Origin: PoT sp049331405
GTDB lineage: Bacteria > Planctomycetota > Planctomycetia > Isosphaerales > Isosphaeraceae
Direction of reading: 5' to 3'
DNA length: 64,000 nucleotides
Assembly (NCBI RefSeq): GCF_049331405.1
Contig: NZ_CP186274.1
Span: 620,001-684,000 of the forward strand
Shown here: positions 8,332 to 16,784 of the stretch, piece after piece
Layout: the number at the start of each line of letters is the position of its first letter
Numbering within the stretch: position 1 is the first letter of the stretch
Program-made: the position numbers and the translations under genes
The notes under the pieces: generated by a model
Told to the model about the DNA's origin: nothing
Seen by the model: the letters and a program-made list of their open reading frames with translations, nothing else
Database searches by the model: none

Positions 8332-10149
8332 ATGCTGGGCACCTTGGAAGCCTGGATACGTCGCTCTGGGATGGAAGCCCTCCTGGCGGTCCTGGCCACC
8401 GCCGTCTTCCTCGGATTTCTCGGCTCGGTCGACCTCTGGGGCAAGCGAGAACAACGAGCCTCGGCCGAGGCGATGGACACGGTCGACAACCACCACTGGC
8501 TCGTCGCCCAGATCCAGGGCCGACCCAGGCTCGAGAAGCCCCCGCTGCCGCGCTGGACGATCGCCACGCTCGTGACCCTGACCGGCCGCCGCGACGAGTG
8601 GATCGTCCGATTGCCGAGCGCCCTGGCCGCCATAGGCATGGTGGGCCTCGTCTATGCCTTCGGCCGTCGGATGGGAGGCCGGTCCGTCGGCATGGCCTCG
8701 GGCCTCGTCCTGACGTCGATGGGCTTCTTCATCAGCGAGTTGCGGCAAGCCGGCAACGACGGTCCTCTCGCCTTCTTCACCACGCTCGCCCTCTATGCCG
8801 CCTGGAGGCGCCTGGAGGAGAACCGTGTGGATGCCGAGGAAGGGGCAGGGCAAGCCCAGGAGAACGCGGAGGGGGGGCGAGGCTGGAACCTCCTCTTCTA
8901 TCTTGCGCTCGGACTCGGGTTCCTGACCAAGGGGCCGATCGTCCTGCTACTCGTGGCCGTGACCCTGCTGCCATACCTCTACAATGCCCGCCAGCTTCGC
9001 CGGGGCCTGCTTCGGCTGGTCGATGCCAGGGGGATGCTCCTGTTCGTCGGCCTGGCTTTGAGCTGGCCGCTGCCCGTCCTGCTGAATGACCCCAACGCCG
9101 CTCACGTCTGGTATGTCGAGATGGGCCAGAAGGCCGGCATGGCGGGGATCTCGCACAGTCGACACCATCAGGTGCTCGCCGCCGACTGGCCGACGATGAC
9201 GGCCCCCTGGATCTTGCTGGCCATCTCCTCGGTCTTCTTGCCGTTCTTCCCGGCCGCGAAGCGCTATCGGCCGATGATCTGGTTCCCCTGGTTCTGGGCG
9301 ATCGGCAACCTGGCGATGTTCTGCCTCTGGCCGGTGGCCAAGCCCAACTACTACCTCCCGTGCCTGCCCGGCATGGCCCTGATGATCGGGATCGAGTGGA
9401 TCCGGCTGACCCAGAAGGCCCGCGAGATTGGGCCTCGGACCAACCTCGCCCGGCGGACGCTCCAATTCCACTGGATCGTGCCGTTCGTCGTCGGGGCCGT
9501 GGCACCCGTGGTGGTCGGCCAGATCGCCCCGGCCTATCTCGCCTGGGTACTGGCGTTCTCGCTGATCGTCCTCGCCGCGGTCGTGGCGAGTGCCTGGGCC
9601 TGGCGACGCGGGGCCGACGTCGGTGCGCTGGCCCCGCTGGTGACGGCCTGGGCCCTCGGAATCATGATCCTCTATGGGGCGATCGCGCCGAAGCTCAACG
9701 CCACGCACAGCCATCGCCAACTCGCGACGAAGCTCGAGTCGATCCTCCCCGCCGACACCCGCACGGTGATGTTCTTCCAGGAGCTGGACGAGGGGCTCTG
9801 GTTCTACCTCAAGGATCGCGCCCTGCTGCCGATCCCGGGGAGCCAGCCGCAGTACAACAAGGGGTACGACCTCTACAAGGAGTACCGGATCGACCAGCTC
9901 GAGCTCGACACCAAGCAGCGGGTCGAGTCGTTCCGGAAGGTCTTCGTGAAGTGGGCCGAGGATCCGAAGCGTGAGACCTCGTACGTCCTCATGAAGCGGT
10001 CGCTCTACAACGCCCTCGCCCCCGCGCTCGCCGGTGTCGTCCGGCCGCTCCACAGCGAGGAGAACCTCGACCGCCACGAACTCGTCCTGCTCGGCGTTGC
10101 CGACGGCCAGGAACTCGCCAATCGCTCCGGTGCCAAGCAGCGGCAATGA
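8332..10149 (+). CDS. GT-C glycosyltransferase of the PMT/ArnT family
   Basis: 605 residues from an ATG preceded by CAGGGAGGAG. The first extracytoplasmic loop reads SVDLWGKREQRASAEAMDTV and then GRPRLEKPPLPRW, matching the acidic-residue loop and RPxxxKPPLxxW signature of ArnT-like, undecaprenyl-phosphate-sugar dependent transferases. About eleven membrane segments follow, then a soluble C-terminal part (FFQELDEGLWFYLKDRALLP onward). Such enzymes transfer a sugar from a lipid carrier to lipid A, protein or another acceptor on the outer face of the membrane. The open frame extends 42 codons further upstream without a good start. No partner glycosylation genes lie nearby, so the acceptor is unknown. 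Confidence 0.85.
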   Translation: MLGTLEAWIRRSGMEALLAVLATAVFLGFLGSVDLWGKREQRASAEAMDTVDNHHWLVAQIQGRPRLEKPPLPRWTIATLVTLTGRRDEWIVRLPSALAAIGMVGLVYAFGRRMGGRSVGMASGLVLTSMGFFISELRQAGNDGPLAFFTTLALYAAWRRLEENRVDAEEGAGQAQENAEGGRGWNLLFYLALGLGFLTKGPIVLLLVAVTLLPYLYNARQLRRGLLRLVDARGMLLFVGLALSWPLPVLLNDPNAAHVWYVEMGQKAGMAGISHSRHHQVLAADWPTMTAPWILLAISSVFLPFFPAAKRYRPMIWFPWFWAIGNLAMFCLWPVAKPNYYLPCLPGMALMIGIEWIRLTQKAREIGPRTNLARRTLQFHWIVPFVVGAVAPVVVGQIAPAYLAWVLAFSLIVLAAVVASAWAWRRGADVGALAPLVTAWALGIMILYGAIAPKLNATHSHRQLATKLESILPADTRTVMFFQELDEGLWFYLKDRALLPIPGSQPQYNKGYDLYKEYRIDQLELDTKQRVESFRKVFVKWAEDPKRETSYVLMKRSLYNALAPALAGVVRPLHSEENLDRHELVLLGVADGQELANRSGAKQRQ

Positions 10150-10186
10150 TTTCGTGAACGCCGAGGCTTGATCGCGAGACCGTGCC

Positions 10187-10597
10187 TCAAGGGCTTTCCG
10201 ACAGCTCCCGGCCGATCTCCCAGTGATGGCCGAACGGGTCGACGACTCGCCCGAAGCGCCAGCCGTGCTGGTCGCTGACGGGCGAGATCGAGGCGGCCCC
10301 CGCCGCGATGGCCCGCTCGAAAGCCGCGGCGGGGTCGTCCACCATCAGGAGGAGCCGCACGGTGCCCCCGCCGAGCTCCTCGGGGCTGTAGTTCTGATGC
10401 GCCGGCGATTCGTCGGCGACCCAGAACTCGGCCCCCTCGACGGAGAGCCTGGCGACCACGGCCCCGTCGTCCCCATCGACCCGCAATAACTCGGCAGCCC
10501 CGAAGGCGTCCTTGTAGAAGGAAACCGCCTCGGCCCCCCTCCGCACCGAGAGGATGGGCGCGAGGCCTACCTTCCGCCGGCTCCTGTCGTCGTTCAT
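10187..10597 (-). CDS. VOC-family protein (glyoxalase/PhnB-like)
   Basis: 136 residues from MNDDRSRRKVGLAPILSVR, with GGAG just upstream. The sequence shows one pair of beta-alpha-beta-beta-beta units: SVRRGAEAVSFYKDAFGAAE at the start and FGRVVDPFGHHWEIGRELSE at the end. The latter is the typical metal-ligand-bearing C-terminal strand of PhnB/bleomycin-resistance-like VOC proteins, with His and Glu in DPFGHHWEIG. The family includes glyoxalases, dioxygenases and drug-binding proteins, so no specific reaction can be named. It is a single gene, convergent with the glycosyltransferase gene 37 bases away. Confidence 0.82.
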   Translation of the reverse strand: MNDDRSRRKVGLAPILSVRRGAEAVSFYKDAFGAAELLRVDGDDGAVVARLSVEGAEFWVADESPAHQNYSPEELGGGTVRLLLMVDDPAAAFERAIAAGAASISPVSDQHGWRFGRVVDPFGHHWEIGRELSESP

Positions 10598-11214
10598 CGG
10601 GGCTCCACTTTCTCGAAGGGCTGCGGGGTCATCCGGGATGCTCCGCCCGGAATCGGGGAGGTCGCGGGGCAAATCCAGACCCGGGGACCGGAATTTCGAG
10701 CGTACCGGAGGAGCCAGTCGGGTCCGAGGAGAATCTCTTGCGCCCCCTCGGAGCCGGGAAACGGAACCACTTCGACCCCGGCTGCGACGAATTTTGAGAC
10801 TCTGAGAGATTGCTGCGTAGAGAGACTTTGATGTTTGTGTCGCCCGTGATGTGTCAAGTTTGACGATTGCCCGGAATGTGGGGTCGAACCTAATTGTGTA
10901 GATTTCCCAGTTTTACTGACCCCGATGATCGTTAAGTTGGCTCGCCCTAACTCGTGGCTGCAAAACGAGAAGCGCGTTCAAGGAGGTCTGCCGGGATGAC
11001 GATACAAAGGTTGGCTCGCCAAGGCTAAGCCGAAGCGAGGACTCGGGAGCACCGAAATGGGTGGTGTCGTCCGAAGGATGGGCCGCAAGGCCTCGGGTTT
11101 TCGGGAAGACCTGCCGACGGAGGATGCCGTGACTAGCCCAATACAGGGTGGTGCGATACGGCCGGCCGGATTCGCCGCCCTTGATCGTAAAGAAGCCAAG
11201 GAGAGTTTTCTCCC
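10598..11214. other. Non-coding gap upstream of secreted-protein gene
   Basis: Open frames here lack ribosome-binding sites and protein-like composition. The AT-rich stretch around 10800-10950 probably carries promoters. AAGGAGAG just before 11215 is the ribosome-binding site of the next gene. Confidence 0.5.
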
Positions 11215-11850
11215 ATGTTGAAGCCCTTTGCGTTGAGCCTCAGCCTTGCCCTCGCTCTTGGTGCCTCTAGCGTGAGCATGGCCGGTGGCCTGTTCCACGG
11301 CACGTCCGGTTGCACGACCTGTGGTCTTGCTTCCGCTCAGGGCCCCGCCCCCAGCGCCCAGGCCCCGGTTGTCGCTTCGGCCCAGTCCGAGTGCGGCTAC
11401 GCGGCCCCGAAGAAGTGCAGCCTCTTCAGCGGCTTCCAGGGCTTCCACTTCAAGAAGCCCCACCTCTTCGACGTCCAGTATGAGTGGGTCCTGAAGAAGA
11501 AGCTGGTTTGGGCGCACAAGGGTGGTTGCGGCACGGGTTGTGGCACCGGTGGCTGCGCCCCGTCCATCCTGCCCTCCAGCCAGTCCGTGGCCAGCCCCCA
11601 GGCCTACCCGACCAGCCAGTCGGTGATCCCGACCAGCCAGGCGTTCTACGGTAGCTCGGCTCCGTCCTACGCCAGCACCCCCGTCTACAGCGCCCCGGCC
11701 GCTCCGTCGGTCGCCGCCGCTGGCGACGAAGCTCCCCCGGCTCCGGCCGCCACCGAGCCCCCCCCGGCTCCGGCTGCTCCGGCCCCGTCGATCCCCGCCC
11801 CCAACGCTCCCCAGACGAGCCTGCTCTTCTCGACCCCGTCGAGCAACTGA
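11215..11850 (+). CDS. Small secreted Cys-, Ser-, Pro/Ala-rich protein
   Basis: 211 residues with a standard signal peptide (MLKPFALSLSLALALGASSV, probable cleavage after SMAG). The mature N-terminal part has paired cysteines (GCTTCGLA, ECGYAAPKKC) and a basic-aromatic stretch LFDVQYEWVLKKKLVWAHKG, followed by GGCGTGCGTGGCAP. The C-terminal 100 residues are low-complexity Ser/Gln then Pro/Ala/Glu, as in surface linkers. AAGGAGAG precedes the ATG and a strong intrinsic terminator follows, so it is a single-gene transcript, perhaps well expressed. A few planctomycete envelope proteins look like this; function unknown. Confidence 0.78.
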   Translation: MLKPFALSLSLALALGASSVSMAGGLFHGTSGCTTCGLASAQGPAPSAQAPVVASAQSECGYAAPKKCSLFSGFQGFHFKKPHLFDVQYEWVLKKKLVWAHKGGCGTGCGTGGCAPSILPSSQSVASPQAYPTSQSVIPTSQAFYGSSAPSYASTPVYSAPAAPSVAAAGDEAPPAPAATEPPPAPAAPAPSIPAPNAPQTSLLFSTPSSN

Positions 11851-11891
11851 GCTGGGCGTCACCTCCTGGGTGACATGTCCGGAAGCACGAA

Positions 11892-11923
11892 GCCCACGCA
11901 CCGAGAGGTGCGTGGGCTTTTTT
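11892..11923 (+). terminator. Intrinsic terminator of the secreted-protein gene
   Basis: Arms GCCCACGCACC (11892-11902) and GGTGCGTGGGC (11907-11917) pair perfectly around GAGA and are followed by six T residues. This is a textbook rho-independent terminator, 41 bases after the stop codon. Confidence 0.93.
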
Positions 11924-12305
11924 CGTTGGCCCCCATGCGACCCCATCTTCCCGTTTCGCGCCCCTTGTCGGCCGATCTTCGATCGGACTCCACACGGAAT
12001 TGACAAGAACCGCCGATTGTGGATAACTGCCCCCGCAGGATGCGACGGGTCCCCTGATCCCAAGGAAGGGATGGCGGCCGCTCGCGACGGTCTCCGGGGG
12101 CCGAACCTACCGATCGTGCTCCCCTTCGATCCATCGCCGAGCGTTCCGATCGGGCCTTTCCCGTCTGCTTTCCCCGCTGTCGCGCCTTGTCGTCGCGCCC
12201 GCAGTTGGTCCCTACTCCCTGGCTGGATTGCGCCGGATGCGTCTCGTCCGGCGGTGGGAGATGCGTGACCGTATGGGCGCGGCCAAGTTGCTCGGAGGAG
12301 AGTCG
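11924..12305. other. Upstream region of the flagellar cluster
   Basis: This 380-base gap precedes fliF. It contains GGAGGAGA at 12293-12300, the fliF ribosome-binding site. No sigma-28 or sigma-54 promoter consensus was seen with confidence. Confidence 0.45.
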
Positions 12306-13784
12306 ATGCGGACCGAGAAGGTCATATCACCGGCCACGATCGCGGCTCGGCTCCGTACCCAGGGGGGCCGCATTCGCCGGGCCGTGCTCGCCCAGAGTGT
12401 GTTCGTCCGATGGCTGGCGGTCGGAGTCGCCGTGGCCCTGATTATCGCCATCGGCTACGTGGCGACGATCCCCACTCCCGGGACGTTCCTCCAGAACGGC
12501 AAGCAATACGCCGCCGACGACATCGCCAAGATCACGAGGGCCCTTGACGCTCAGTCGATCGCCTATCGCGTCGAGGAAGGGCGCATCGGCGTGGCCTCGG
12601 ACCGCCTGACGGAGACGATGGCGATCGTCGCCAAGCTCGGCGTCGACCCCCGCCCGATCCCGGAGATTCGCGACGAGTCGCTCAAGTCGGGCTTCTTCGA
12701 CAGCGCGAGCGAGATCGAGCGCCGGGCCAGCCTCGCCGAGGAGCAGACCCTCGAGACGATGATCCGCAACCTCGACGGGATCGTCTCCGCCTACGTCAAG
12801 ATCAGCCGGAGCCGGACCCGTGTTATGGGCCGCTCGGCGACGGCCGCCACGGCCTTCGTCCAGGTCGAGACCGACGGCAACCACGAGCTGAACCCGAAGA
12901 CGGTCGAGGCGATCAAGGGGCTGGTGCTCGCCTACGAGCATGACGTCAAGGCCGAGGGCCTCTCGCTCTACGACCGCAAGGGAAGGCCGTATCTCCACGC
13001 CGGCAACCCGACCGCCGGGGCGATCACCCGGACGAGGGCCCGGGAGGAGGAATTGAGCCAGGCGGTCTACGAGGAACTCGAGTGGATCAAGGGGGTCAGG
13101 GTGACGGTCCAGCTCGTCCCGGCACCGCCCCCCGCGCCGATCCCCACGCCGGTCGCCGTGATCGAGGAGCCGCCCCCCGCCGAGACCACGATCAGCGTGA
13201 ACCAGGGGATGGACCTCACGGCCGAGGTGAAGCCGGCCACGCCTCCACCCCCTTTGCCGCCGCCCAAGCCCGCCGTCGAGGTCCTGCAGGCGCACATCTG
13301 GGTGCGTGTGCCGACGAGTTACTACTACAAGATTTGCCCGGTCCGCAACCCGTCGAACGAGGACCTGCAACCCCTCGTCGCCAAGGCTGAGGGCCTGATC
13401 CGGACCGCCGTGAAGCTCGTCGTCCCCCCCGATGAGGCGGGGGAGGTCATGATCGACACGATCCCCGACAACGTCAGCTCCAAGACCGCACTCGAGGCCC
13501 CGAGCGTCCCCGAGAACCGGTCGACGCCGAGCTGGTGGATCCCGGCCGGGGTCGGCGGTGCGGTGGTCGCGATGCTGCTGATCGCCGGGGTCCGCGTGTT
13601 CGCGACGAGGAGGCCGGCGCGGTCGGCGACGCCCCCGAACGATCGCGGCCGATACAGCCGCGAGGATCCGGCGGAGACTCGCCCCGCGCCCACGGAACGG
13701 GTCCGGGAGCTGATCCGTCGCGACCCCGAGGCGGCCGCGAGCGTCCTGAATCGTTGGATTGGCCAGGGAGGGCATGCGGAATGA
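12306..13784 (+). CDS. fliF: Flagellar MS-ring protein FliF
   Basis: 492 residues from MRTEKVISPATIAARLR (ribosome-binding site CGGAGGAGAG); an open frame reaches 26 codons further upstream but without a good start. A first membrane segment at about residues 38-58 (LAVGVAVALIIAIGYVA) is followed by the ring-building domains (FLQNGKQYAADDIAKITRAL; LAEEQTLETMIRNLDGIVSA). A Pro-rich linker replaces part of the usual periplasmic collar. A second membrane segment follows (VGGAVVAMLLIAGVRVF), then a cytoplasmic tail VRELIRRDPEAAASVLNRWI, the FliG-binding motif. FliF forms the MS ring around the export gate. It is first of a collinear flagellar run and overlaps fliG by ATGA. Confidence 0.92.
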   Translation: MRTEKVISPATIAARLRTQGGRIRRAVLAQSVFVRWLAVGVAVALIIAIGYVATIPTPGTFLQNGKQYAADDIAKITRALDAQSIAYRVEEGRIGVASDRLTETMAIVAKLGVDPRPIPEIRDESLKSGFFDSASEIERRASLAEEQTLETMIRNLDGIVSAYVKISRSRTRVMGRSATAATAFVQVETDGNHELNPKTVEAIKGLVLAYEHDVKAEGLSLYDRKGRPYLHAGNPTAGAITRTRAREEELSQAVYEELEWIKGVRVTVQLVPAPPPAPIPTPVAVIEEPPPAETTISVNQGMDLTAEVKPATPPPPLPPPKPAVEVLQAHIWVRVPTSYYYKICPVRNPSNEDLQPLVAKAEGLIRTAVKLVVPPDEAGEVMIDTIPDNVSSKTALEAPSVPENRSTPSWWIPAGVGGAVVAMLLIAGVRVFATRRPARSATPPNDRGRYSREDPAETRPAPTERVRELIRRDPEAAASVLNRWIGQGGHAE

Positions 13785-14371
13785 CGCGCCTCGAGTCCGG
13801 TCGCCCCGCCGCGAATAAAGCCCCGAACGCCGCACCCGGCAACGACGCCGGGAGCCCGTTCGGCCCCGACGTCACGCCGCTCCGCAAGGCGGCCATCCTG
13901 CTCGTCAGCCTCGAGCAGCCGCTGGCCTCGCAGCTCCTGGCCCAGCTCGATCGCTCGGCCGTCGAGGCGGTCACTCTTGAGATCGCGCGGCTGGAACGGA
14001 TCGCCCCAGCCGAACAGCATGCGGTTCTTGAGGAATTTTACGGACTCGGCCTCCGGCGACTGCGATTTGTATTCGAAGATCTCATCAAGTTGGACGATAG
14101 AGACATCAGGGAAGCGTACCACGAAGAGGATGCAGCAACCTGGGCCCTGGCCCTGGCCGGTGCAGCCAAACCCGTGAGAGCCAAGGTGCTCGACGCGCTC
14201 TCATCCGTATCGGCCGATTCGCTGCGTCAAGGCCTGGCCCGGTTGGGCCCGTTCCGCCTCGATGACGCGGAGGCGGCCCAGGCCGATGTGGCCGAACGGC
14301 TCCGTCGCCTACATGACCATGGACGACTCACCCTTCCCGACCCCAACGGTCAGGAGGCGATCCTTGTCTGA
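13781..14371 (+). CDS. fliG: Flagellar switch protein FliG, short form lacking the middle domain
   Basis: Only 196 residues, against about 330 in typical FliG. Residues 32-90 (LRKAAILLVSLEQPLASQLL through VLEEFYGLGL) match the start of the FliG N-domain that binds FliF. The sequence then runs directly into RFVFEDLIKLDDRDIREAYH and GPFRLDDAEAAQADVAERL, the torque-generating C-domain. The second half of the N-domain and the whole middle domain, with its EHPQ motif for FliM binding, are absent. The DDR charge cluster is kept. It starts in an ATGA overlap with fliF and overlaps the next gene, which is a second FliG_C protein. How such a rotor contacts FliM is unclear. Confidence 0.88.
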   Translation: MTRLESGRPAANKAPNAAPGNDAGSPFGPDVTPLRKAAILLVSLEQPLASQLLAQLDRSAVEAVTLEIARLERIAPAEQHAVLEEFYGLGLRRLRFVFEDLIKLDDRDIREAYHEEDAATWALALAGAAKPVRAKVLDALSSVSADSLRQGLARLGPFRLDDAEAAQADVAERLRRLHDHGRLTLPDPNGQEAILV

Positions 14372-14672
14372 CCTCGTTGCGTTCGAAGATCTCGGTGACC
14401 TCGACAACACGGACCTGCGTGCGGTCCTCGGCCAGGTCTCTCGCGATCAGCTTCTCGAGGCCCTCTACGGGACCAGCCCCGGTCTCCGTCGGCTCCTCCT
14501 GACGAAGCTCTCTTCCGCCTCGGCCAATGAGCTCGAGGCCCAGGTTAACGCGCACGACTACGTCTCGTTCGAGTCGGTTCACTCGGCGCAGCGAGCGGTG
14601 GTCGACGTACTCTGTCGTTTGAGTCGGGCAGGGCAGGTGGCCTTCGATGACCCCGAAGACATGGTGGCCTAG
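14364..14672 (+). CDS. Second, separate FliG C-domain-like protein
   Basis: 102 residues if translation starts at TTG 14364, which has a perfect AGGAGG six bases upstream; ATG codons at 14313 and 14319 are alternatives. The text VAFEDLGDLDNTDLRAVLGQ, then LTKLSSASANELEAQV and SVHSAQRAVVDVLCRLSRAG, aligns along its whole length with the FliG_C domain (FEDL-x-x-LDD; VE-x-AQ-x-x-IV-x-x-x-RRL). The conserved Asp-Asp-Arg has become Asp-Asn-Thr, so the charged face is altered. It overlaps the fliG stop by 8 bases and is surely co-translated. It may supply a second torque-ring layer or an adaptor. I know of no standard flagellar gene like it. Confidence 0.75.
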   Translation: MSDLVAFEDLGDLDNTDLRAVLGQVSRDQLLEALYGTSPGLRRLLLTKLSSASANELEAQVNAHDYVSFESVHSAQRAVVDVLCRLSRAGQVAFDDPEDMVA

Positions 14673-14762
14673 GAAGCGGCCCCCTTCTCTTCGGCGGTTC
14701 GAGCCGGACGTCTTGAGCCATCCCCGCTTGCACACCACGGCCTTTTCGCAAAGGATTTGCGG

Positions 14763-15344
14763 ATGCCGAGCCTTCGAATTCGCCGCCCGTTCCTCGCCGG
14801 CGTGGTGGCCGTCCTGATCGCCGGGCTCGGGGTCTTCGACCTCCAGCTAAGCCCGGCGCGGGCGGACCAACCACCCGCCGACAATGCCTCAACCACCGCC
14901 GAGGCCTCGACCGACTCGGGCCGTCACCTCGTCCCCCAGCGCACCGGCTCCCGACGGCAGGGCGAGAGTCGAAGCTCGCAGGGGTCGAGCGGCTGGTGGT
15001 TGGGCACCGCGGGCATTGCCCTGGCGCTGGCCGTCTGCGGCGGGCTCAGCATCGCCGCCAGGCACATCGCGCCCAAGACGAATGCCGGTCCCTTGCGCGT
15101 CGTCGGCCGCACGAGCCTATCCCCAAAGCACACCGTGTATCTGCTGAAGGCCGGCGGGCGAACCTTGATCGTCGGCACCGGGCCTCAGGGGGCTCCTTCG
15201 CTCCTGGGCGAGCTCGACGAATTCGAGGACGACCTTCCACCCCAGGAAATCGCGACGAGGGCTGCGGCAACTCGCCCCGTGTCGATCCCGACGGGGGTTC
15301 GCGTCGGCGCCGGATTTGATCGACGCGTGGGGGACGACGAATGA
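14763..15344 (+). CDS. fliO: Flagellar export protein FliO
   Basis: 193 residues. ATG 14763 is preceded by AAGGA with 7-base spacing; a TTG two codons earlier is too close to that site. Features are an N-terminal signal/anchor segment (FLAGVVAVLIAGLGVFDLQL), a Ser/Thr/Arg-rich linker, one strong membrane segment GTAGIALALAVCGGLSIAA, then LRVVGRTSLSPKHTVYLLKA and RTLIVGTGPQGAPSLLGEL, the FliO core (L-x-L-S-P-K-x-x-V-x-L-V-x-V-x-x-x-x-L-L-V-G). FliO helps assemble the FliP ring of the export gate. It overlaps fliP by ATGA and its position before fliP confirms the call. Confidence 0.85.
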   Translation: MPSLRIRRPFLAGVVAVLIAGLGVFDLQLSPARADQPPADNASTTAEASTDSGRHLVPQRTGSRRQGESRSSQGSSGWWLGTAGIALALAVCGGLSIAARHIAPKTNAGPLRVVGRTSLSPKHTVYLLKAGGRTLIVGTGPQGAPSLLGELDEFEDDLPPQEIATRAAATRPVSIPTGVRVGAGFDRRVGDDE

Positions 15345-16276
15345 TCCCCATACGTCGAAACCGGGCAATCCTCGTCGTCGGCCTGCTGACGATCTCGCTT
15401 TTCATCGTGGGAGCAGGAGCCCCCGCGAAACGAGGGGCGAGCGTCAAGAAGCAGGCGGCCCCGAGCATCGCGATCAATGAAGGGCTCGGCGCGGTCGCCC
15501 CCGCCCCGGCCCAGACTCCGACGCCAACGTCCGCCACCCTCACGACGCCCGCGGCACCTCGCGCCGAGCGATCGAAGTCGGAGGCCCCCGCGCGAGACCC
15601 CCTCGCGTTCAACCCCGAGTCGCTGGTCGGCAGCCTCCGCACGATGGGGCCGTTCCTGCTGATCACGCTCGTGCCGATGGCCGTCTTGATGGTCACCTCG
15701 TTCGTGCGGATCAACATCGTCCTGATCCTCCTGCGCCAGGCCCTGGGCAGCCCCCAGGTCCCCGGGAATCAGGTGCTGACCGCGCTCGCCTTGCTGCTGA
15801 CCGCGCTCGTGATGCAGCCCGTCGCCGAGAAGGTGTACCGCGAGGGTGTCGTCCCCTACCAGACCCACAAGGCCACCGCCGCCGAGGCCTGGGATGCGGG
15901 CACGCGACCGATCAAGGTATTCATGATCGATCAGATCGTCAGGACCAATCACACCGATTACCTGATGGATCTCTACGAGCTTTCCGTCCCGGCCGAGTCG
16001 AACGTCGCGGAGCCGAAATACTTCGAGGACTACCCGTTCCGGATCGTGGCGCCGGCGTTCCTGCTGAGCGAGCTGACGACGGCCCTGATGATCGGGTTCA
16101 CGCTGTACTTGCCGTTCCTCGTGATCGACCTCGTGGTCTCGGCCGTGCTCGCGGCGATGGGGCTCTTCATGCTCCCGCCTTCGCTCGTGGCCCTGCCGCT
16201 CAAGTTGATCCTCTTCGTCCTGGCCGACGGCTGGATCCTCGTGGCGACCATGCTCCTGAGGAGCTTCGCCCCCTGA
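15341..16276 (+). CDS. fliP: Flagellar export gate protein FliP
   Basis: 311 residues, longer than the usual 245 because of a signal peptide plus a Pro/Ala/Thr-rich stretch of about 70 residues before the core. Core motifs are intact: LLITLVPMAVLMVTSFVRIN, ILLRQALGSPQVPGNQVL, LALLLTALVMQPV, then IVAPAFLLSELTTALMIGF and the C-terminal SAVLAAMGLFMLPPSLVALP. FliP forms the pentameric core of the FliPQR gate of the flagellar type III export apparatus in the MS ring. It is coupled to fliO by an ATGA overlap. Confidence 0.95.
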   Translation: MIPIRRNRAILVVGLLTISLFIVGAGAPAKRGASVKKQAAPSIAINEGLGAVAPAPAQTPTPTSATLTTPAAPRAERSKSEAPARDPLAFNPESLVGSLRTMGPFLLITLVPMAVLMVTSFVRINIVLILLRQALGSPQVPGNQVLTALALLLTALVMQPVAEKVYREGVVPYQTHKATAAEAWDAGTRPIKVFMIDQIVRTNHTDYLMDLYELSVPAESNVAEPKYFEDYPFRIVAPAFLLSELTTALMIGFTLYLPFLVIDLVVSAVLAAMGLFMLPPSLVALPLKLILFVLADGWILVATMLLRSFAP

Positions 16277-16377
16277 TCGCGATAAGTCAAAGAGCCGGCC
16301 TGTTAGCCTTCAAGATGTCGCGATGGGGGCGATCCCATCGGCCTGCGAAACTATCTGACAGCGAGGGAGTCTCGGCC

Positions 16378-16644
16378 ATGGAGTTGGCACAGGTCATCGA
16401 TTGGTCGCGAGACGCGATCCGGCTGGCCCTCATGATGAGCGGCCCCCCGCTGGCGGTGGCCCTGGCGGTGGGGCTCCTGATCGGGATCGGCCAGACGCTC
16501 ACGCAGTTGCACGAGCCGGTTGTGGCGATGGTCCCGAGGGTGGTCGCCGTCTTGCTGGTCGTCCTGGCGATCTTGCCCTGGCTGATCTCGCAATGGCTGT
16601 CGTTCACCACGAATTTGATCGACACGATCCCCGGATCACTTTAG
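16378..16644 (+). CDS. fliQ: Flagellar export gate protein FliQ
   Basis: 88 residues from MELAQVIDWSRDAIRLALM, the normal FliQ length. Two membrane helices are visible: MMSGPPLAVALAVGLLIGI and VVAVLLVVLAILPWLISQW, separated by the conserved GQTLTQLHEPVVAMVPR. A GAGGGAG ribosome-binding site lies about 9 bases upstream of the ATG. FliQ wraps around the FliPR core of the export gate. About 100 bases separate it from fliP. Confidence 0.94.
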   Translation: MELAQVIDWSRDAIRLALMMSGPPLAVALAVGLLIGIGQTLTQLHEPVVAMVPRVVAVLLVVLAILPWLISQWLSFTTNLIDTIPGSL

Positions 16645-16784
16645 CGAGGGTCGCCCCGAACATCGCGGAAAGACGTCGATGGATGTTCGGGCGTGACGGG
16701 TGTTTGCCTTTGACTGGACCGGCGGGGCCGCGACGAGGGTCGGGGCCTTTCGGAACGAAGCGAGAGGATGCGGGCACTCGGCTC

